From IMG/VR virus record IMGVR_UViG_3300022821_000051, positions 1 through 39,121 of that record: a stretch of DNA of 39,121 nucleotides. One strand, written 5' to 3'. Within the stretch, counting starts at the first letter, position 1; each line of letters opens with the position of its first letter. Shown piece after piece: positions 5,582 to 14,170 of this stretch. Below the pieces are notes generated by a model. It saw nothing but the letters and a program-made list of their open reading frames with translations, did no database searches and was not told the origin of the DNA. Origin of the DNA: a virus. Made by a program: the position numbers and the translations under genes.

Positions 5582-5909
5582 TAAACACCTCTTTAATTGT
5601 TGGAAAAAATTCTTTAAAAGGATTTGATTTATTGTAAGTTGCTCCAACTAAAAAACCAACCCAAATCAATAATCCAAAATACATCCCAGTGATTAGAATT
5701 CCAATTGTTATTAAATACATTCCCCACCATTCATGACCAATAAGAAAATCATAAAAATCCCATCTATCCCAAATAAAATAATGTTCAAAAAATAAAAATC
5801 CTCCAATACAAATTATTAAATTAAATTGCTCTCTAATTAATAAGATTGAAATTATAAAAATTATTAAACTTCCAATAAGTTTTCTTGAATAATCTAATCT
5901 GGACCACAT
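5568..5909 (-). CDS. Polytopic membrane protein, 113 aa
   Basis: Three to four hydrophobic spans: IGSLIIFIISILLI, FNLIICIGGFLFF, GMYLITIGILITG and FGLLIWVGFLVGA. The centre is Trp/Tyr/His rich (EHYFIWDRWDFYDF, GHEWWG). No family is recognised. It lies between the tail collar fibre and the XhlA-like gene, at the end of the tail operon. Virus exit or membrane remodelling is possible, but there is no direct sequence support. Confidence 0.65.
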   Translation of the reverse strand: MWSRLDYSRKLIGSLIIFIISILLIREQFNLIICIGGFLFFEHYFIWDRWDFYDFLIGHEWWGMYLITIGILITGMYFGLLIWVGFLVGATYNKSNPFKEFFPTIKEVFNAKK

Positions 5910-5910
5910 T

Positions 5911-6528
5911 TTATCTTACTTTCATTATCCAAACAATTTCATAATATGATGGTAGTGTTGATGTACTTGCTGCAACTACTGTTACTGAGGCACCTGTATT
6001 TGATAATACTGCTCCTCCTGGTGTAGACATTACGTGAGTATGAGTTTCTGTTCCTCCAATTCCTCCACTTGATGTTTTACCACGTAAGAATCTTTCAGTC
6101 CCAGAACTTGCATTTAAATCTGGAATAGTTTCTCCATTATATGGAGAGTCGGCATCACTCAATGCTTGCCCATTACACTCTACCCAATAATCTGGAAGTT
6201 TTGTAGTTTTATATATAACATAATTTTCTCCTGTTGCCATAATATCTGAATCAATAGAAAGAATTGTATCAGAATCAATTGCTGTGACATTTGCAAAAGT
6301 ATCATCAGTAGTATTATGAATAATCATATTTACTTTAATTGTTGTTTGGAAATTTTGTCCTGATTGAATTAATTTATCTGTTGTTGTTGAACCATCTGTT
6401 GTTCCTGAATCTGCTGTGCCAAATGTTTTTACCCATGCAATAATAGTTCCAAGTGGGCTAAATGAATTTACTTCACTTCCATATAATATATCTCCATCTA
6501 CTTTTGGGAATTCTCCTTCTGCTGCCAT
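5911..6528 (-). CDS. Tail fibre protein with collar-like C-terminus
   Basis: 205 residues. The C-terminal half carries the tail-collar/fibre-tip pattern: WVECNGQAL (about 130-138), IPDLN, ERFLRGK, GGTETHTH, and the ending SYYEIVWIMKVR, typical of host-recognition tips of tailed phages. The N-terminus (MAAEGEFPKVDGDILYGSEV) is a short attachment segment. It has GGAG 15 nt upstream of the ATG. Second gene after the large fibre, hence probably a distal or short fibre. Confidence 0.8.
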   Translation of the reverse strand: MAAEGEFPKVDGDILYGSEVNSFSPLGTIIAWVKTFGTADSGTTDGSTTTDKLIQSGQNFQTTIKVNMIIHNTTDDTFANVTAIDSDTILSIDSDIMATGENYVIYKTTKLPDYWVECNGQALSDADSPYNGETIPDLNASSGTERFLRGKTSSGGIGGTETHTHVMSTPGGAVLSNTGASVTVVAASTSTLPSYYEIVWIMKVR

Positions 6529-6546
6529 TATTTATTTTTCTCCATT

Positions 6547-7605
6547 TTATGCTAAGTTATATTTTAGTGAATATGCTGTTGCTTTAGGTGTAGTTTCTGG
6601 AATAGTTATTGAAGCAATTGTTTCTACGGCTCTATAAATTATTTGTGTTCCTGTGTTTGTTGGTCTAAGAATTTCTCCAGATGTTATTGTTTCATAATTT
6701 GCTCCATTATCTACACTCAATTGTCTTACTACATTATCTCCTTCTGTTATATTTTGAACTCCAATAATATTTGTTACTGTTGCATCCGCAGTATCTGCGG
6801 TTGATGTGATTGATAAAACTTGGTCTACACTTCTTGAATAAACATAATAAAAGTTTACTGATGCAGTAAAATTTACTGTGCCTGAAGAAGTTAAAGTTGC
6901 TTCTCCTGTTAAATAATAATTTCCACTTAATGAAGAAATATCAATATTTGCTGTATCTAAAACTCCATCATCATATAAATGTGCTTCGTCTGCTGATGCA
7001 TCAATATAGATGTCCCATACACTATCATTTGTCACTCTATTATTACTTGTAGTTTGTGTTTTTAACCACACTGTATTTGAACCATCTGTTAATCCAAATC
7101 TTTCTGTTGATGCTGTTGTGTTGTAATCTATCCCTGTTCCAGATAATAAAATTCTTGTTCTTATATGCACATCTTTATTAGTATTATAAAAATCTAATGG
7201 AGTTGTTGCTCCATTTGAAATACACGCTGCTGTCCCTGTGTTTGTTGATGCATGATGAACTGCTGCAGATAAGTCAGAAGTATCTTCTGAAACAGTAGCT
7301 CCAACTCCAGAAGTTTGCGCGGTCCATGAATCAGTATAACTTGAATCATCACACTCATCATCAACAGAAATAAATTCATAATAATCGCTCGTTGCATTAT
7401 AACTTACATTTGATTTAGTCATTGAATCTGATGTAAATGTATCATACATAACATTTTTTAAAATGGGTATACCTGTTCCTGCTAATCTTCCATCAAACCC
7501 AATATAATCCGCATTAAAAATTAATTGTGAAGTATCTATAAACATACTTCCAAATGCGTTCATAACATCATCTGCACTTGCTACTTCTCCATTTAGTATT
7601 GTCAT
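6547..7605 (-). CDS. Tail fibre / adhesin-like structural protein
   Basis: 352 residues, rich in Ser, Thr, Asp and beta strands. It starts MTILNGEVASADDVMNAFGS, a form common in fibre proteins that describe a set of sites or states. The centre resembles a jelly-roll carbohydrate-binding domain (about 80-265), and the C-terminus contains VRQLSVDNGANYETITSGE and AVETIASITIPE. ATGA overlap with the upstream gene. Role in receptor binding is inferred from position between two fibre genes. Confidence 0.65.
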   Translation of the reverse strand: MTILNGEVASADDVMNAFGSMFIDTSQLIFNADYIGFDGRLAGTGIPILKNVMYDTFTSDSMTKSNVSYNATSDYYEFISVDDECDDSSYTDSWTAQTSGVGATVSEDTSDLSAAVHHASTNTGTAACISNGATTPLDFYNTNKDVHIRTRILLSGTGIDYNTTASTERFGLTDGSNTVWLKTQTTSNNRVTNDSVWDIYIDASADEAHLYDDGVLDTANIDISSLSGNYYLTGEATLTSSGTVNFTASVNFYYVYSRSVDQVLSITSTADTADATVTNIIGVQNITEGDNVVRQLSVDNGANYETITSGEILRPTNTGTQIIYRAVETIASITIPETTPKATAYSLKYNLA

Positions 7606-8000
7606 GCTAATTTATCCTTCTGCACAAATGAAATTTCGACAGAGTTTGTTTTAGTTATTGCTGAATATACTGCGTGACTATACATTTTTTTAGTCCCATC
7701 ATTATTAAAAATCCCAAATTCCGTTAGAGAGTTTCCATTTCCCTCGAGTGAATTAAGATAGCATCTTATTGTAACCTGCTTGTTTGTCTCGTCGATGGTT
7801 GGATAACCTGTCACGAAAACTTTTGTTGCTCCACCATTAATATTTACACCTGTTTCGACGTCTGTATCTCCCACTGCAGGCGTTGTTGATCCAGTCCCAA
7901 TTTTAAAAAGAGTTGGCGCAAGATAATCTGGAACTGCTTTAAATGTTCTATTAAGCATGATGATTTGCCCATTGTTTGTAATTACACTTCCTGTTGAAAT
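7602..8000 (-). CDS. Tail fibre N-terminal/base protein, probable AUU start
   Basis: The first ATG is at 7958, but the frame stays open and protein-like upstream: STGSVITNNGQII directly precedes MLNRTFKAVPDYLAPTLFKI, the usual opening of phage fibre-base proteins. A good ribosome site (AAGGAG) lies 7 nt before an ATT at 8000, and no ATG, GTG or TTG is available there. I therefore place the start at AUU, giving 132 residues. The body (IGTGSTTPAVGDTDVE, LTEFGIFNNDGTKKMYSHA) matches tail-fibre proteins. It starts 2 bases after the HNH stop. Confidence 0.7.
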   Translation of the reverse strand: MSTGSVITNNGQIIMLNRTFKAVPDYLAPTLFKIGTGSTTPAVGDTDVETGVNINGGATKVFVTGYPTIDETNKQVTIRCYLNSLEGNGNSLTEFGIFNNDGTKKMYSHAVYSAITKTNSVEISFVQKDKLA

Positions 8001-8001
8001 T

Positions 8002-8565
8002 TTAACACTCCTTCTGCATTTGCTTTCTTCTATGCAGACCTGATTTTAAATGATATTCAGCACAATAAGTAATTCCATTATCTATTTTGAAAGCCAACTC
8101 TGGAAATTCACTTAATTGTTTTATATGATGTGGATGCAATAAAACTCCAATTTTATTATTACAAAATTCACAATTTTTATTTTGGCAAGTAAAATTATCT
8201 CTCAAGAAAATAAACTCTCTCCAGATTTTCCATTTAGAAGAATTTCTTAATAATTTATTTAAGGTGGTAATCCCTCCTTTCCAATTTGGATTATTTTCTT
8301 TAATTATTCTTGAATCTCCTTCTTGAAAACTTGTTTGATTTGATTTCATAATTACTTTTGTTCCTTTATTCCACGCAACATTTTTTTTAATAAAATTATT
8401 TTTCCAACTATATTTTAAAGAACAAGAATGCCCACAGAATTTTCTGGACCTTGATTTAAAAGTCCTAATCTTTTTATCACAATACAAACAATTAGTATAA
8501 CTTCTTTTTATTTCCATTCCAAGATTATGCCCTTTCATGAATCTTCCTTTTGCATCTTTTGCCAT
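8002..8565 (-). CDS. HNH homing-type endonuclease
   Basis: 187 residues. Zinc-finger-like N-terminus (CLYCDKKIRTFKSRSRKFCGHSC, cysteines in CxxC...CxxxC spacing), linker with NPNWKGGIT, then HNH core: TCQNKNCEFCNN, LHPHHIKQL, NGITYCAEYH. The same order (zinc finger, WKGGIT, HNH) occurs in the nuclease inside the methylase gene. It is inserted between the tail-tip and fibre genes, typical of free-standing homing nucleases. The C-terminal CxxxH differs from the usual CxxCH, which may reduce metal binding. Confidence 0.85.
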   Translation of the reverse strand: MAKDAKGRFMKGHNLGMEIKRSYTNCLYCDKKIRTFKSRSRKFCGHSCSLKYSWKNNFIKKNVAWNKGTKVIMKSNQTSFQEGDSRIIKENNPNWKGGITTLNKLLRNSSKWKIWREFIFLRDNFTCQNKNCEFCNNKIGVLLHPHHIKQLSEFPELAFKIDNGITYCAEYHLKSGLHRRKQMQKEC

Positions 8566-8602
8566 GTTAAATTAAAGTATTCTCCATTTTTAAATTTTCT
8601 TA

Positions 8603-10567
8603 TCAATGATAAGTGTTAACCTCAATTTTACTTATTTCGCCTGTGCTTGCCGCATCCTCAGTTGCACGCCATCGAAGATCTGTTCCTGTGTCTGTGAATG
8701 TGTGAGCTGTCCCGCTTGTTACACTTTCCCAGTCAGAACCATTTGATGTCATCTCGTATGTAAAACTTCCGCTTACTTCTGTGCTTGTTAATGTGGCCAC
8801 AGTGATTGTTGAATTATTAAAATCAATGCTCGAAGAGAGTGCTATTTGGCCAGATGTAAAAGAAACACTCCCTGTTGTTGACCAACTTGCAGTCCCGTCT
8901 GTATCTTCAAAATCATCATCAATAAAATTTTCTGTATAAGAATTATTATATTGCCTTGCGAATTTTAATACTTCGGAACTTGTCAAACTTCCTAATGGAG
9001 AGGTTCCTAATATTGCTGCTCCGGAATTTCCTAATATAAAACTTGTTTGCGCAGCTCCTCCCCACTTGCCTGTTCCCCATATCCCAAAACTCGCATTTCC
9101 CCATATTAATGTTTCTCCTCCAATATTTTGCTCATAAATTAAATTATATCTTGGTTCTAATTTATCAAAATTCTGCGCATCTGAATCTGCAAACTCTACT
9201 AATTCTATAAGAATATCTTGATTTCTAACAAATTGTTCTTCTAATCGTTTTAATCTTTCTTCTGTTTGTTGTTGCCAATCTGCCAAACGCCACTTCTTGT
9301 CTCCAATTTCTAATTCTTCATAAGCGCTTGGAAACATATATTTTATTTTCCCAACAACATAATTCCCTGACAAATAACTTCCATTTATTTTTGGAGATTT
9401 TTCGTCTACAACTTCGATTAAATCTCCTCGATTTGGGATATATGCTGATTGACTTCTAACTTGGATTACACCAGTAACATAAGGCACACTTCTTTTAGAT
9501 AAAATATTTGTCGCACGACTTTCTGCATCTGCCACACTTGAAATGTCATTATATTCTAAAGTCTTTTCAAAAATTCCATATAAATCTATGCTTGCTTGGT
9601 TTCTCATGTGAATTGGCATTTGCGCAGACCAAACATAATTTATTATTGCATAATGATTTCCCGTAAAAGTAGTTCCAACCGCAGGCATTACTTTTTTATT
9701 TTCCTTATCAACATAATAAAAATTACCTGAACTCGAATCTTTGGATCCACCAGTTTGTTGAGTTGTTGGAGGAGTCCCAGCATCCATATAAAGTTCAACA
9801 CTATCTGGTGTTTTTGTTAATGTGATACCTTCTGTTGTATAATTTGCCGTAACTCCAATTTGTCCTGTTTCTGTGATGTCTGTTGGAACACTGGCCCCAT
9901 CTACTCGCAAATCATTAATCATATTAGAAGTGTCCTCAGACCATTCTGGGAGAGATATAATCTCTGTTCCTACTGTCAAAGTGATCCCTGAATCATTATA
10001 TCCCTCTGGCTGAAAATAAACAACCCTATCTGAGTCATTATAAAATAAATCCCAATTAAGTGCTTTCTTTAAAGTTTGAATTCTCTCCCAGATGTCTGTG
10101 TTTATGCATTTAAATTGGTCTATTCTTTCTCCATCTGAGGTTCCGCTTGCTTGAACTGTTGCAGTTAACCCTCCATAAGTTTCGATCATATCCTCTACAA
10201 TCTCACTTACTTCTCCTGCGCTCGCATCAATTGTTGAATCATAAACATGATTGATATTCTTTCTTACCAATAAAATCATTTCATTTTTACATAAAACTCT
10301 AATTGTTGCTCCGTCTGGCCTTACATCATCGACATATCCATAAAAGTATCTTCTGTCTGTTGAAGTCGTCCAGCCACCCCATATTTCTACAACCTGTCCA
10401 TTTGAAATGTCTAATAAATCATTTACGCTTCTTGGGAGAATTAACTCTGCCTCTGATATTTCCTCATCATCTTTCTTATATTCCCAACTAATTAATTGAT
10501 TTGGATCTGGGCTTCCGTCTGTATCTTTAATTGTTACAGAATCAATTACAACTTTTGTGAGTTTCAT
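8603..10567 (-). CDS. Tail tip / baseplate hub protein
   Basis: 654 residues. The N-terminal 450 residues have the pattern of gp27/gpJ-like hub proteins: opening SWEYKKDDEEISEAELILPR (about 28-47), GQVVEIWGGW, FYGYVDDVRP, IPNRGDLIEVVDE and GNYVVGKIKY. A coiled-coil (WQQQTEERLKRLEEQF, about 430-445) leads to a Gly/Ser/Thr-rich C-terminal beta domain, probably a tip adhesin. Position after the tape measure and before the fibres supports the role. ATGA overlap with the upstream gene. Confidence 0.8.
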   Translation of the reverse strand: MKLTKVVIDSVTIKDTDGSPDPNQLISWEYKKDDEEISEAELILPRSVNDLLDISNGQVVEIWGGWTTSTDRRYFYGYVDDVRPDGATIRVLCKNEMILLVRKNINHVYDSTIDASAGEVSEIVEDMIETYGGLTATVQASGTSDGERIDQFKCINTDIWERIQTLKKALNWDLFYNDSDRVVYFQPEGYNDSGITLTVGTEIISLPEWSEDTSNMINDLRVDGASVPTDITETGQIGVTANYTTEGITLTKTPDSVELYMDAGTPPTTQQTGGSKDSSSGNFYYVDKENKKVMPAVGTTFTGNHYAIINYVWSAQMPIHMRNQASIDLYGIFEKTLEYNDISSVADAESRATNILSKRSVPYVTGVIQVRSQSAYIPNRGDLIEVVDEKSPKINGSYLSGNYVVGKIKYMFPSAYEELEIGDKKWRLADWQQQTEERLKRLEEQFVRNQDILIELVEFADSDAQNFDKLEPRYNLIYEQNIGGETLIWGNASFGIWGTGKWGGAAQTSFILGNSGAAILGTSPLGSLTSSEVLKFARQYNNSYTENFIDDDFEDTDGTASWSTTGSVSFTSGQIALSSSIDFNNSTITVATLTSTEVSGSFTYEMTSNGSDWESVTSGTAHTFTDTGTDLRWRATEDAASTGEISKIEVNTYH

Positions 10568-10929
10568 AATGCTGTTCCCTCTAAAAGTGTTAAGGTATAA
10601 GCCACTTTACTTTCATCTGCTGCAGTTTTAGTATGAGTAAAATCCTGAATTAAAACATTTTTATTTGAATTTGTCCAACTACTTACAAATGTTGAACCAG
10701 ATTGCTCTCCATTCTGAACTGTTTCAATATTTTCAACAAAAGTTCTTAAAACTGCAGCTGCTCCTGTTTTTTTTCCTTCAACAGTAATCAATCTGCTCGT
10801 CCCAAGTAAATCCATAATCAATGCTTGATCACTATCTGAAAAAGGCAGGGGTTGATTAAATAGATTTGAACTTTTTGTTGAACTTTCTGAAGAAACAGTT
10901 CCTAAATCTTGTCCATCTATTGATGCCAT
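10564..10929 (-). CDS. Tail tip-associated structural protein
   Basis: 121 residues, starting MASIDGQDLGTVSSESSTKS with GGAGGT 6 nt upstream. A central segment (FSDSDQALIMDLLGTSRLIT and VEGKKTGAAA) and an ending with alternating beta strands (DESKVAYTLTLLEGTAL) suggest a small beta-sandwich. Between tape measure and hub gene, so probably a distal tail or tip component. Its start lies inside the 3' end of the upstream gene in another frame (74-base overlap). I do not recognise a named family with confidence. Confidence 0.65.
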   Translation of the reverse strand: MASIDGQDLGTVSSESSTKSSNLFNQPLPFSDSDQALIMDLLGTSRLITVEGKKTGAAAVLRTFVENIETVQNGEQSGSTFVSSWTNSNKNVLIQDFTHTKTAADESKVAYTLTLLEGTAL

Positions 10930-11149
10930 TTTTAACCTCCATTTTTGATTTAATTTCTTTAAGTAATTTGTTTTGATTTAATAATTCTAAATTTCCTCTT
11001 TTGGTAAGTTGAGCTTGTGCTATTATAAAACATTTCAAATCATAAAAAGTTTTATTCAAATTAATTAATTCTTTTAATTCTTTTTTAGAATTTTCTTCAA
11101 TATTTTTATTCAATATTTTTATTTCTTTAATTATTTTTTCATCATTCAT
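10856..11149 (-). CDS. Small coiled-coil protein next to tape measure
   Basis: 97 residues, Lys/Glu/Asn-rich and helical (KIIKEIKILNKNIEENSKKE). The ATG overlaps the tape-measure stop as ATGA, which supports translation. The last 24 codons run through the start of the next gene in a different frame and give a basic, Arg/Phe-rich tail (RWTRFRNCFFRKFNKK). Such a long overlap is unusual here. It may be a tail assembly factor. Confidence 0.55.
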   Translation of the reverse strand: MNDEKIIKEIKILNKNIEENSKKELKELINLNKTFYDLKCFIIAQAQLTKRGNLELLNQNKLLKEIKSKMEVKNGINRWTRFRNCFFRKFNKKFKSI

Positions 11150-12297
11150 GCTGAACTAAACCTCCCAGTCATTTGTCTTTGTAAAACTTTCGAAACTTCA
11201 TTCGCCATTCTTTTAATATCTGAATCATTTCTCACAGAAGTATTATTTATATTTACTATTATTGATTTTCCACCTAAACTTGAAGCATCTTTTACTCCAA
11301 TAATTGTATCGTCTGGAGAAAAACTTACTGCTGATCGCCCTGGTCTCATTAAAAAATCACCAAAAAATTCATTTTGTTTGGCTTGTTCAATTGATTGATG
11401 TTGTCCTCTTTTTGAATCTCCACCACTACGACCAAAATTAACTAAAGACTCAAATACACTTTTTACTACTGCTGCAATTATTTTCACAATAGCATCTGCA
11501 ATAGTTGGTACTAAAGGCAAAAGAGCCTCAATTAATTTAACAAATGCTGGAATTAATTTTGGTATCACTGGAATTAACTTATCAATTACTTTAATAAAGG
11601 CTTCAACCAATTTATCTACAATTCCTCCTTCAATCAAAGCATCAATAACTCTAACAAATGCATTAATCAATGGATCAATAAATTCTATTAAGCCTTCGAT
11701 TACTAAAGTTAAAGCATTAATGATTGAGTCAATAATTCCTGAATCAATCAACAAATTTACGAAATCTTCAAACCCCTCTAATAATGAATCTAAAACATTC
11801 GGTAAAATTTCAGCAACTGATGTAAAAACACCTATAATAGTTTGTAAAATTGCAGGAGCCATATCTAAAAATACTTTTACCATTTCATGAACCAGAACTG
11901 CAATTGCCTCTCCAAATCCTCCTGTACCAAATGCTGCTTCAACTTTATCTGCTACACCTTTCATAATTGGTGCAAGAGTTTTTGCCATTTCTCCAAGTGC
12001 TTTAAAAACAGGTTTCATTATTGGAATTAAAGGTATCCAAAGAAGCATCATTAATACTTTTAATAAACTAAAAATAGGTTTAATTAAAAAAAACATTGAA
12101 CTTAAAACTGCTAAAACTGATCCAAGAATTCCTGCAATCTTTCCAATTCCCATTCCACTTTCAGAACTTTTTTTATCTCCTCCAATCCCAATAGATTTTA
12201 AAGAATCTTTTATTTGCTTCGCTATATCTGAACCAATATTCTTTCCTAAACCTTTGCCCTTTATAGTTATTGGGACTTTAATTTCATAACCTGCCAT
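11146..12297 (-). CDS. Tape measure protein
   Basis: 383 residues: a short basic N-terminus with GIGGDKK, a long hydrophobic and helical centre (about 50-290) including membrane-like segments (IAGILGSVLAVLSSMFFLI, LLWIPLIPIMKPV) and repeated amphipathic motifs (LIEFIDPLINAFVRVIDALI, FIKVIDKLIPVIPKLIPAFV), and a C-terminal domain containing IIVNINNTSVRNDSDI. At about 1.5 angstrom per residue, the length predicts a tail of roughly 55-60 nm. It follows the frameshifted chaperone pair, the diagnostic position. Confidence 0.9.
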   Translation of the reverse strand: MAGYEIKVPITIKGKGLGKNIGSDIAKQIKDSLKSIGIGGDKKSSESGMGIGKIAGILGSVLAVLSSMFFLIKPIFSLLKVLMMLLWIPLIPIMKPVFKALGEMAKTLAPIMKGVADKVEAAFGTGGFGEAIAVLVHEMVKVFLDMAPAILQTIIGVFTSVAEILPNVLDSLLEGFEDFVNLLIDSGIIDSIINALTLVIEGLIEFIDPLINAFVRVIDALIEGGIVDKLVEAFIKVIDKLIPVIPKLIPAFVKLIEALLPLVPTIADAIVKIIAAVVKSVFESLVNFGRSGGDSKRGQHQSIEQAKQNEFFGDFLMRPGRSAVSFSPDDTIIGVKDASSLGGKSIIVNINNTSVRNDSDIKRMANEVSKVLQRQMTGRFSSA

Positions 12298-12298
12298 T

Positions 12299-12894
12299 TT
12301 ATTTTTTCATTGCTTGTTTTTCGAGTTTTTTAAATTCTTTTTCGAGTTCCATCAAATAAATTGCTGTATCAAAAGGTAATTCATCAACTTGACTTGGAGT
12401 AAATCCAAATTTATGTGCAAAGAACCAATAAATTAAATTCTTACTTACATCTGGATAATCAAGATTATATCCTTTTAATGATCCCCTAATCAATCTTTTT
12501 TTTTATCTGAAGGCTCTGCAAAGTCGTTATATTCTCCAAAAAGATAATCACTTACTTCTGCCGGCAAATCATTAATCATCGATTCGCTTATCTCGAATGG
12601 AGCTTCAATCATTGACACACTCAAAATCTTAACTTTGATTGCTGTATGATCTACCTTAACACTTTGTTGATTTCCAACTATCTTCACACTTGTACATGCA
12701 TCTGTAATCTTATTTTTCTCTCGAGTGTTCAATTTTCTCAAAACAACCTTTTTTTCTTCCCCATTAATTTTTAATGGAACATCGTGTGTTTGATAAACAA
12801 TCTTATTCTTTGCATCGATTTGCATGTCTGGCACTTGCCTTTTATCTTCTTCAATTTCTTCAATTTTTTCAACCGCTTGGTTTTTTTCTGTCAT
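12299..12894 (-). CDS. Tail assembly chaperone fusion G-T (by -1 frameshift)
   Basis: The G reading frame from 12894 continues into the T frame (stop 12299) by a -1 slip on a run of nine A (12496-12504), which supplies A AAA AAA in phase just before the G stop. After the slip the protein reads RLIRGSLKGYNLDYPDVSKN and on. The T part has a TTG at 12493 but no ribosome site, which favours frameshifting. Conserved G/G-T organisation upstream of the tape measure is established in long-tailed phages. The fusion binds the tape measure during assembly. Confidence 0.8.
12490..12894 (-). CDS. Tail assembly chaperone G
   Basis: 134 residues, charged N-terminus (MTEKNQAVEKIEEIEEDKRQ) then a compact domain (VPLKINGEEKKVVLRKLNTR, ISESMINDLPAEVSDYLFGE) typical of tail chaperone/assembly proteins located between the tube and tape-measure genes. 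The gene ends SDKKKD just after the A9 slippery run. An AGGAG ribosome site precedes the ATG, with hairpins upstream (12914-12952). Most product is expected to be this unshifted form. Confidence 0.8.
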   Translation of the reverse strand: MTEKNQAVEKIEEIEEDKRQVPDMQIDAKNKIVYQTHDVPLKINGEEKKVVLRKLNTREKNKITDACTSVKIVGNQQSVKVDHTAIKVKILSVSMIEAPFEISESMINDLPAEVSDYLFGEYNDFAEPSDKKKD

Positions 12895-12913
12895 GTTTTT
12901 TTTCTCCTGTTTA

Positions 12914-12983
12914 ATTTGCCACTAAGTGACTTTACCGGGAATCCCGGTATTTTCGTTCTATTTAAAAAAAATAAATAAAAAAA
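12914..12983 (-). terminator. U-tract and hairpin leader after the tail tube gene
   Basis: Directly after the tube stop the minus strand has T-rich runs (12958-12983), then a strong hairpin ACCGGG-AAT-CCCGGT (12934-12952) and a second one GTCAC-TTA-GTGGC (about 12919-12931), before the chaperone ribosome site. The layout suggests partial termination after a highly expressed gene and a structured or processed leader for the next one. Confidence 0.55.
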
Positions 12984-13988
12984 TTAAGCATTTGCTGCTT
13001 CTGCTGGCGCTGTCTGAATATCATTTGTATAAATAATATTTGTACAAGCTCTGGCCCAACCAGTCACATCTTCCTTTGTAACTTCTCCAACATTTTGTGG
13101 CAATGTTTCTTCGTTAAGATGAACTCCTGTCAAGTTAATATCCAAAATATCTCCATCATCATTTGTAAAAGTTAATTCTAAAGTTGCGATCTCTGTTCCA
13201 CTTCCAGTCGTTGGTGCACTCGCTGAGTTTGTTCCATTAAGAAAATATGTTAGTAAGTCTGTATAATCATTGAACGCTGCAGTCATTGAGAAATTGTATT
13301 CTCTTTGCTTTCCAACATTCGAAGTCATAAATCTACTTCCAATTCCATAAATTGATTCAAGTGTATTCACAATTGTCAATTCAAAAGATTGAACTGCTGC
13401 GATTTTTGTCCCGTCTGGCATCTCGATTGATCCATGCGCGAATGTAAAAACTGGCTCTGCGTCTGCAAGATTTGCTGTTTTTGTTGTACCCTCTGTTTCA
13501 TATCTATAAGGACATTCAAGACTAAACTTTAAGGCCTCATTTACTGCTGCCGAAATTGTACATGAATTAACTTTACATCCCAATAAAACTGATCTGAAAT
13601 CTGTTGTCCCTAATTCGAATGAAGTGTGACAAGTAAAACTTGGAATCGCATCTGCTTCTGTGTACGTGTGAGTATAGGCTCCAGTTGTTCCTGCATCTGC
13701 ATTTGCCCCCATAACTCCTAAAAGCCAATAAGCATTAGATAAACTTCCGTTTATTGTTGCTGTCCCGGCGTATTGTTTGTTAATTGTGGCTGTTGCATTT
13801 CGCGCGCCAATTCCATAAATTCTTTCTGCATTGTTGTTTCTTGAAACACTAATCTCAACCCCATGTCCAAAAGGCATATATGTTTGATCACTCGCGTCAT
13901 GACTTGCTGCTGCTTTTGCCCATGTGTCTGGATCTTCCCAAGCTAAAAGTGCTGAACTTTCTGCTCCTGAAATATAATTTTGTGCTAT
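12984..13988 (-). CDS. Major tail (tube) protein, probable AUA start
   Basis: The first ATG (13877) has no ribosome site, while the frame is open and protein-like upstream: AQNYISGAESSALLAWEDPD, DTWAKAAASHDASDQTY, then MPFGHGVEISVSRNN. GGGAGGT lies 9 nt before an ATA at 13988, and there is no ATG, GTG or TTG to use, so I infer an AUA start and 334 residues. The remainder shows two tube-like beta repeats (YGIGARNATATINKQYAGT, then YGIGSRFMTSNVGKQREY). It lies immediately before the chaperones, as tube genes do. It is surrounded by leaders typical of strong expression. Confidence 0.75.
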   Translation of the reverse strand: MAQNYISGAESSALLAWEDPDTWAKAAASHDASDQTYMPFGHGVEISVSRNNNAERIYGIGARNATATINKQYAGTATINGSLSNAYWLLGVMGANADAGTTGAYTHTYTEADAIPSFTCHTSFELGTTDFRSVLLGCKVNSCTISAAVNEALKFSLECPYRYETEGTTKTANLADAEPVFTFAHGSIEMPDGTKIAAVQSFELTIVNTLESIYGIGSRFMTSNVGKQREYNFSMTAAFNDYTDLLTYFLNGTNSASAPTTGSGTEIATLELTFTNDDGDILDINLTGVHLNEETLPQNVGEVTKEDVTGWARACTNIIYTNDIQTAPAEAANA

Positions 13989-13989
13989 T

Positions 13990-14169
13990 TTAATTTACCT
14001 CCCGCTTTAATTGTTTAGTTCTCTTATGAGTGTTCTTGGGTATAGCTCTCGCTTTAATAGAGCCTTTCTCAGCCACTTTTTTCTCTTTCATGAGCAATTC
14101 TGCCTCTTTCATTGAAAGTTCTCCTTTGGCCACTTTCGTCATTAATAATTTTTTTTCTTTTTTATTCAT
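13990..14169 (-). CDS. Small basic helical protein, 59 aa
   Basis: Begins MNKKEKKLLMTKVAKGELSM and continues with EAELLMKEKK; rich in Lys, Glu and Leu, probably helical. It fits between the HNH stop (14171) and the tail tube start. Its stop (13990-13992) lies between the tube ribosome site and the tube start, indicating coupling. No family recognised. It is too short to classify; a scaffold or tail assembly helper is possible. Confidence 0.55.
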   Translation of the reverse strand: MNKKEKKLLMTKVAKGELSMKEAELLMKEKKVAEKGSIKARAIPKNTHKRTKQLKREVN

Positions 14170-14170
14170 T

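Noticed and set aside
7194-7397. 67-aa ORF inside the tail fibre gene
   Set aside because: A shadow frame of the fibre gene, without a ribosome site.
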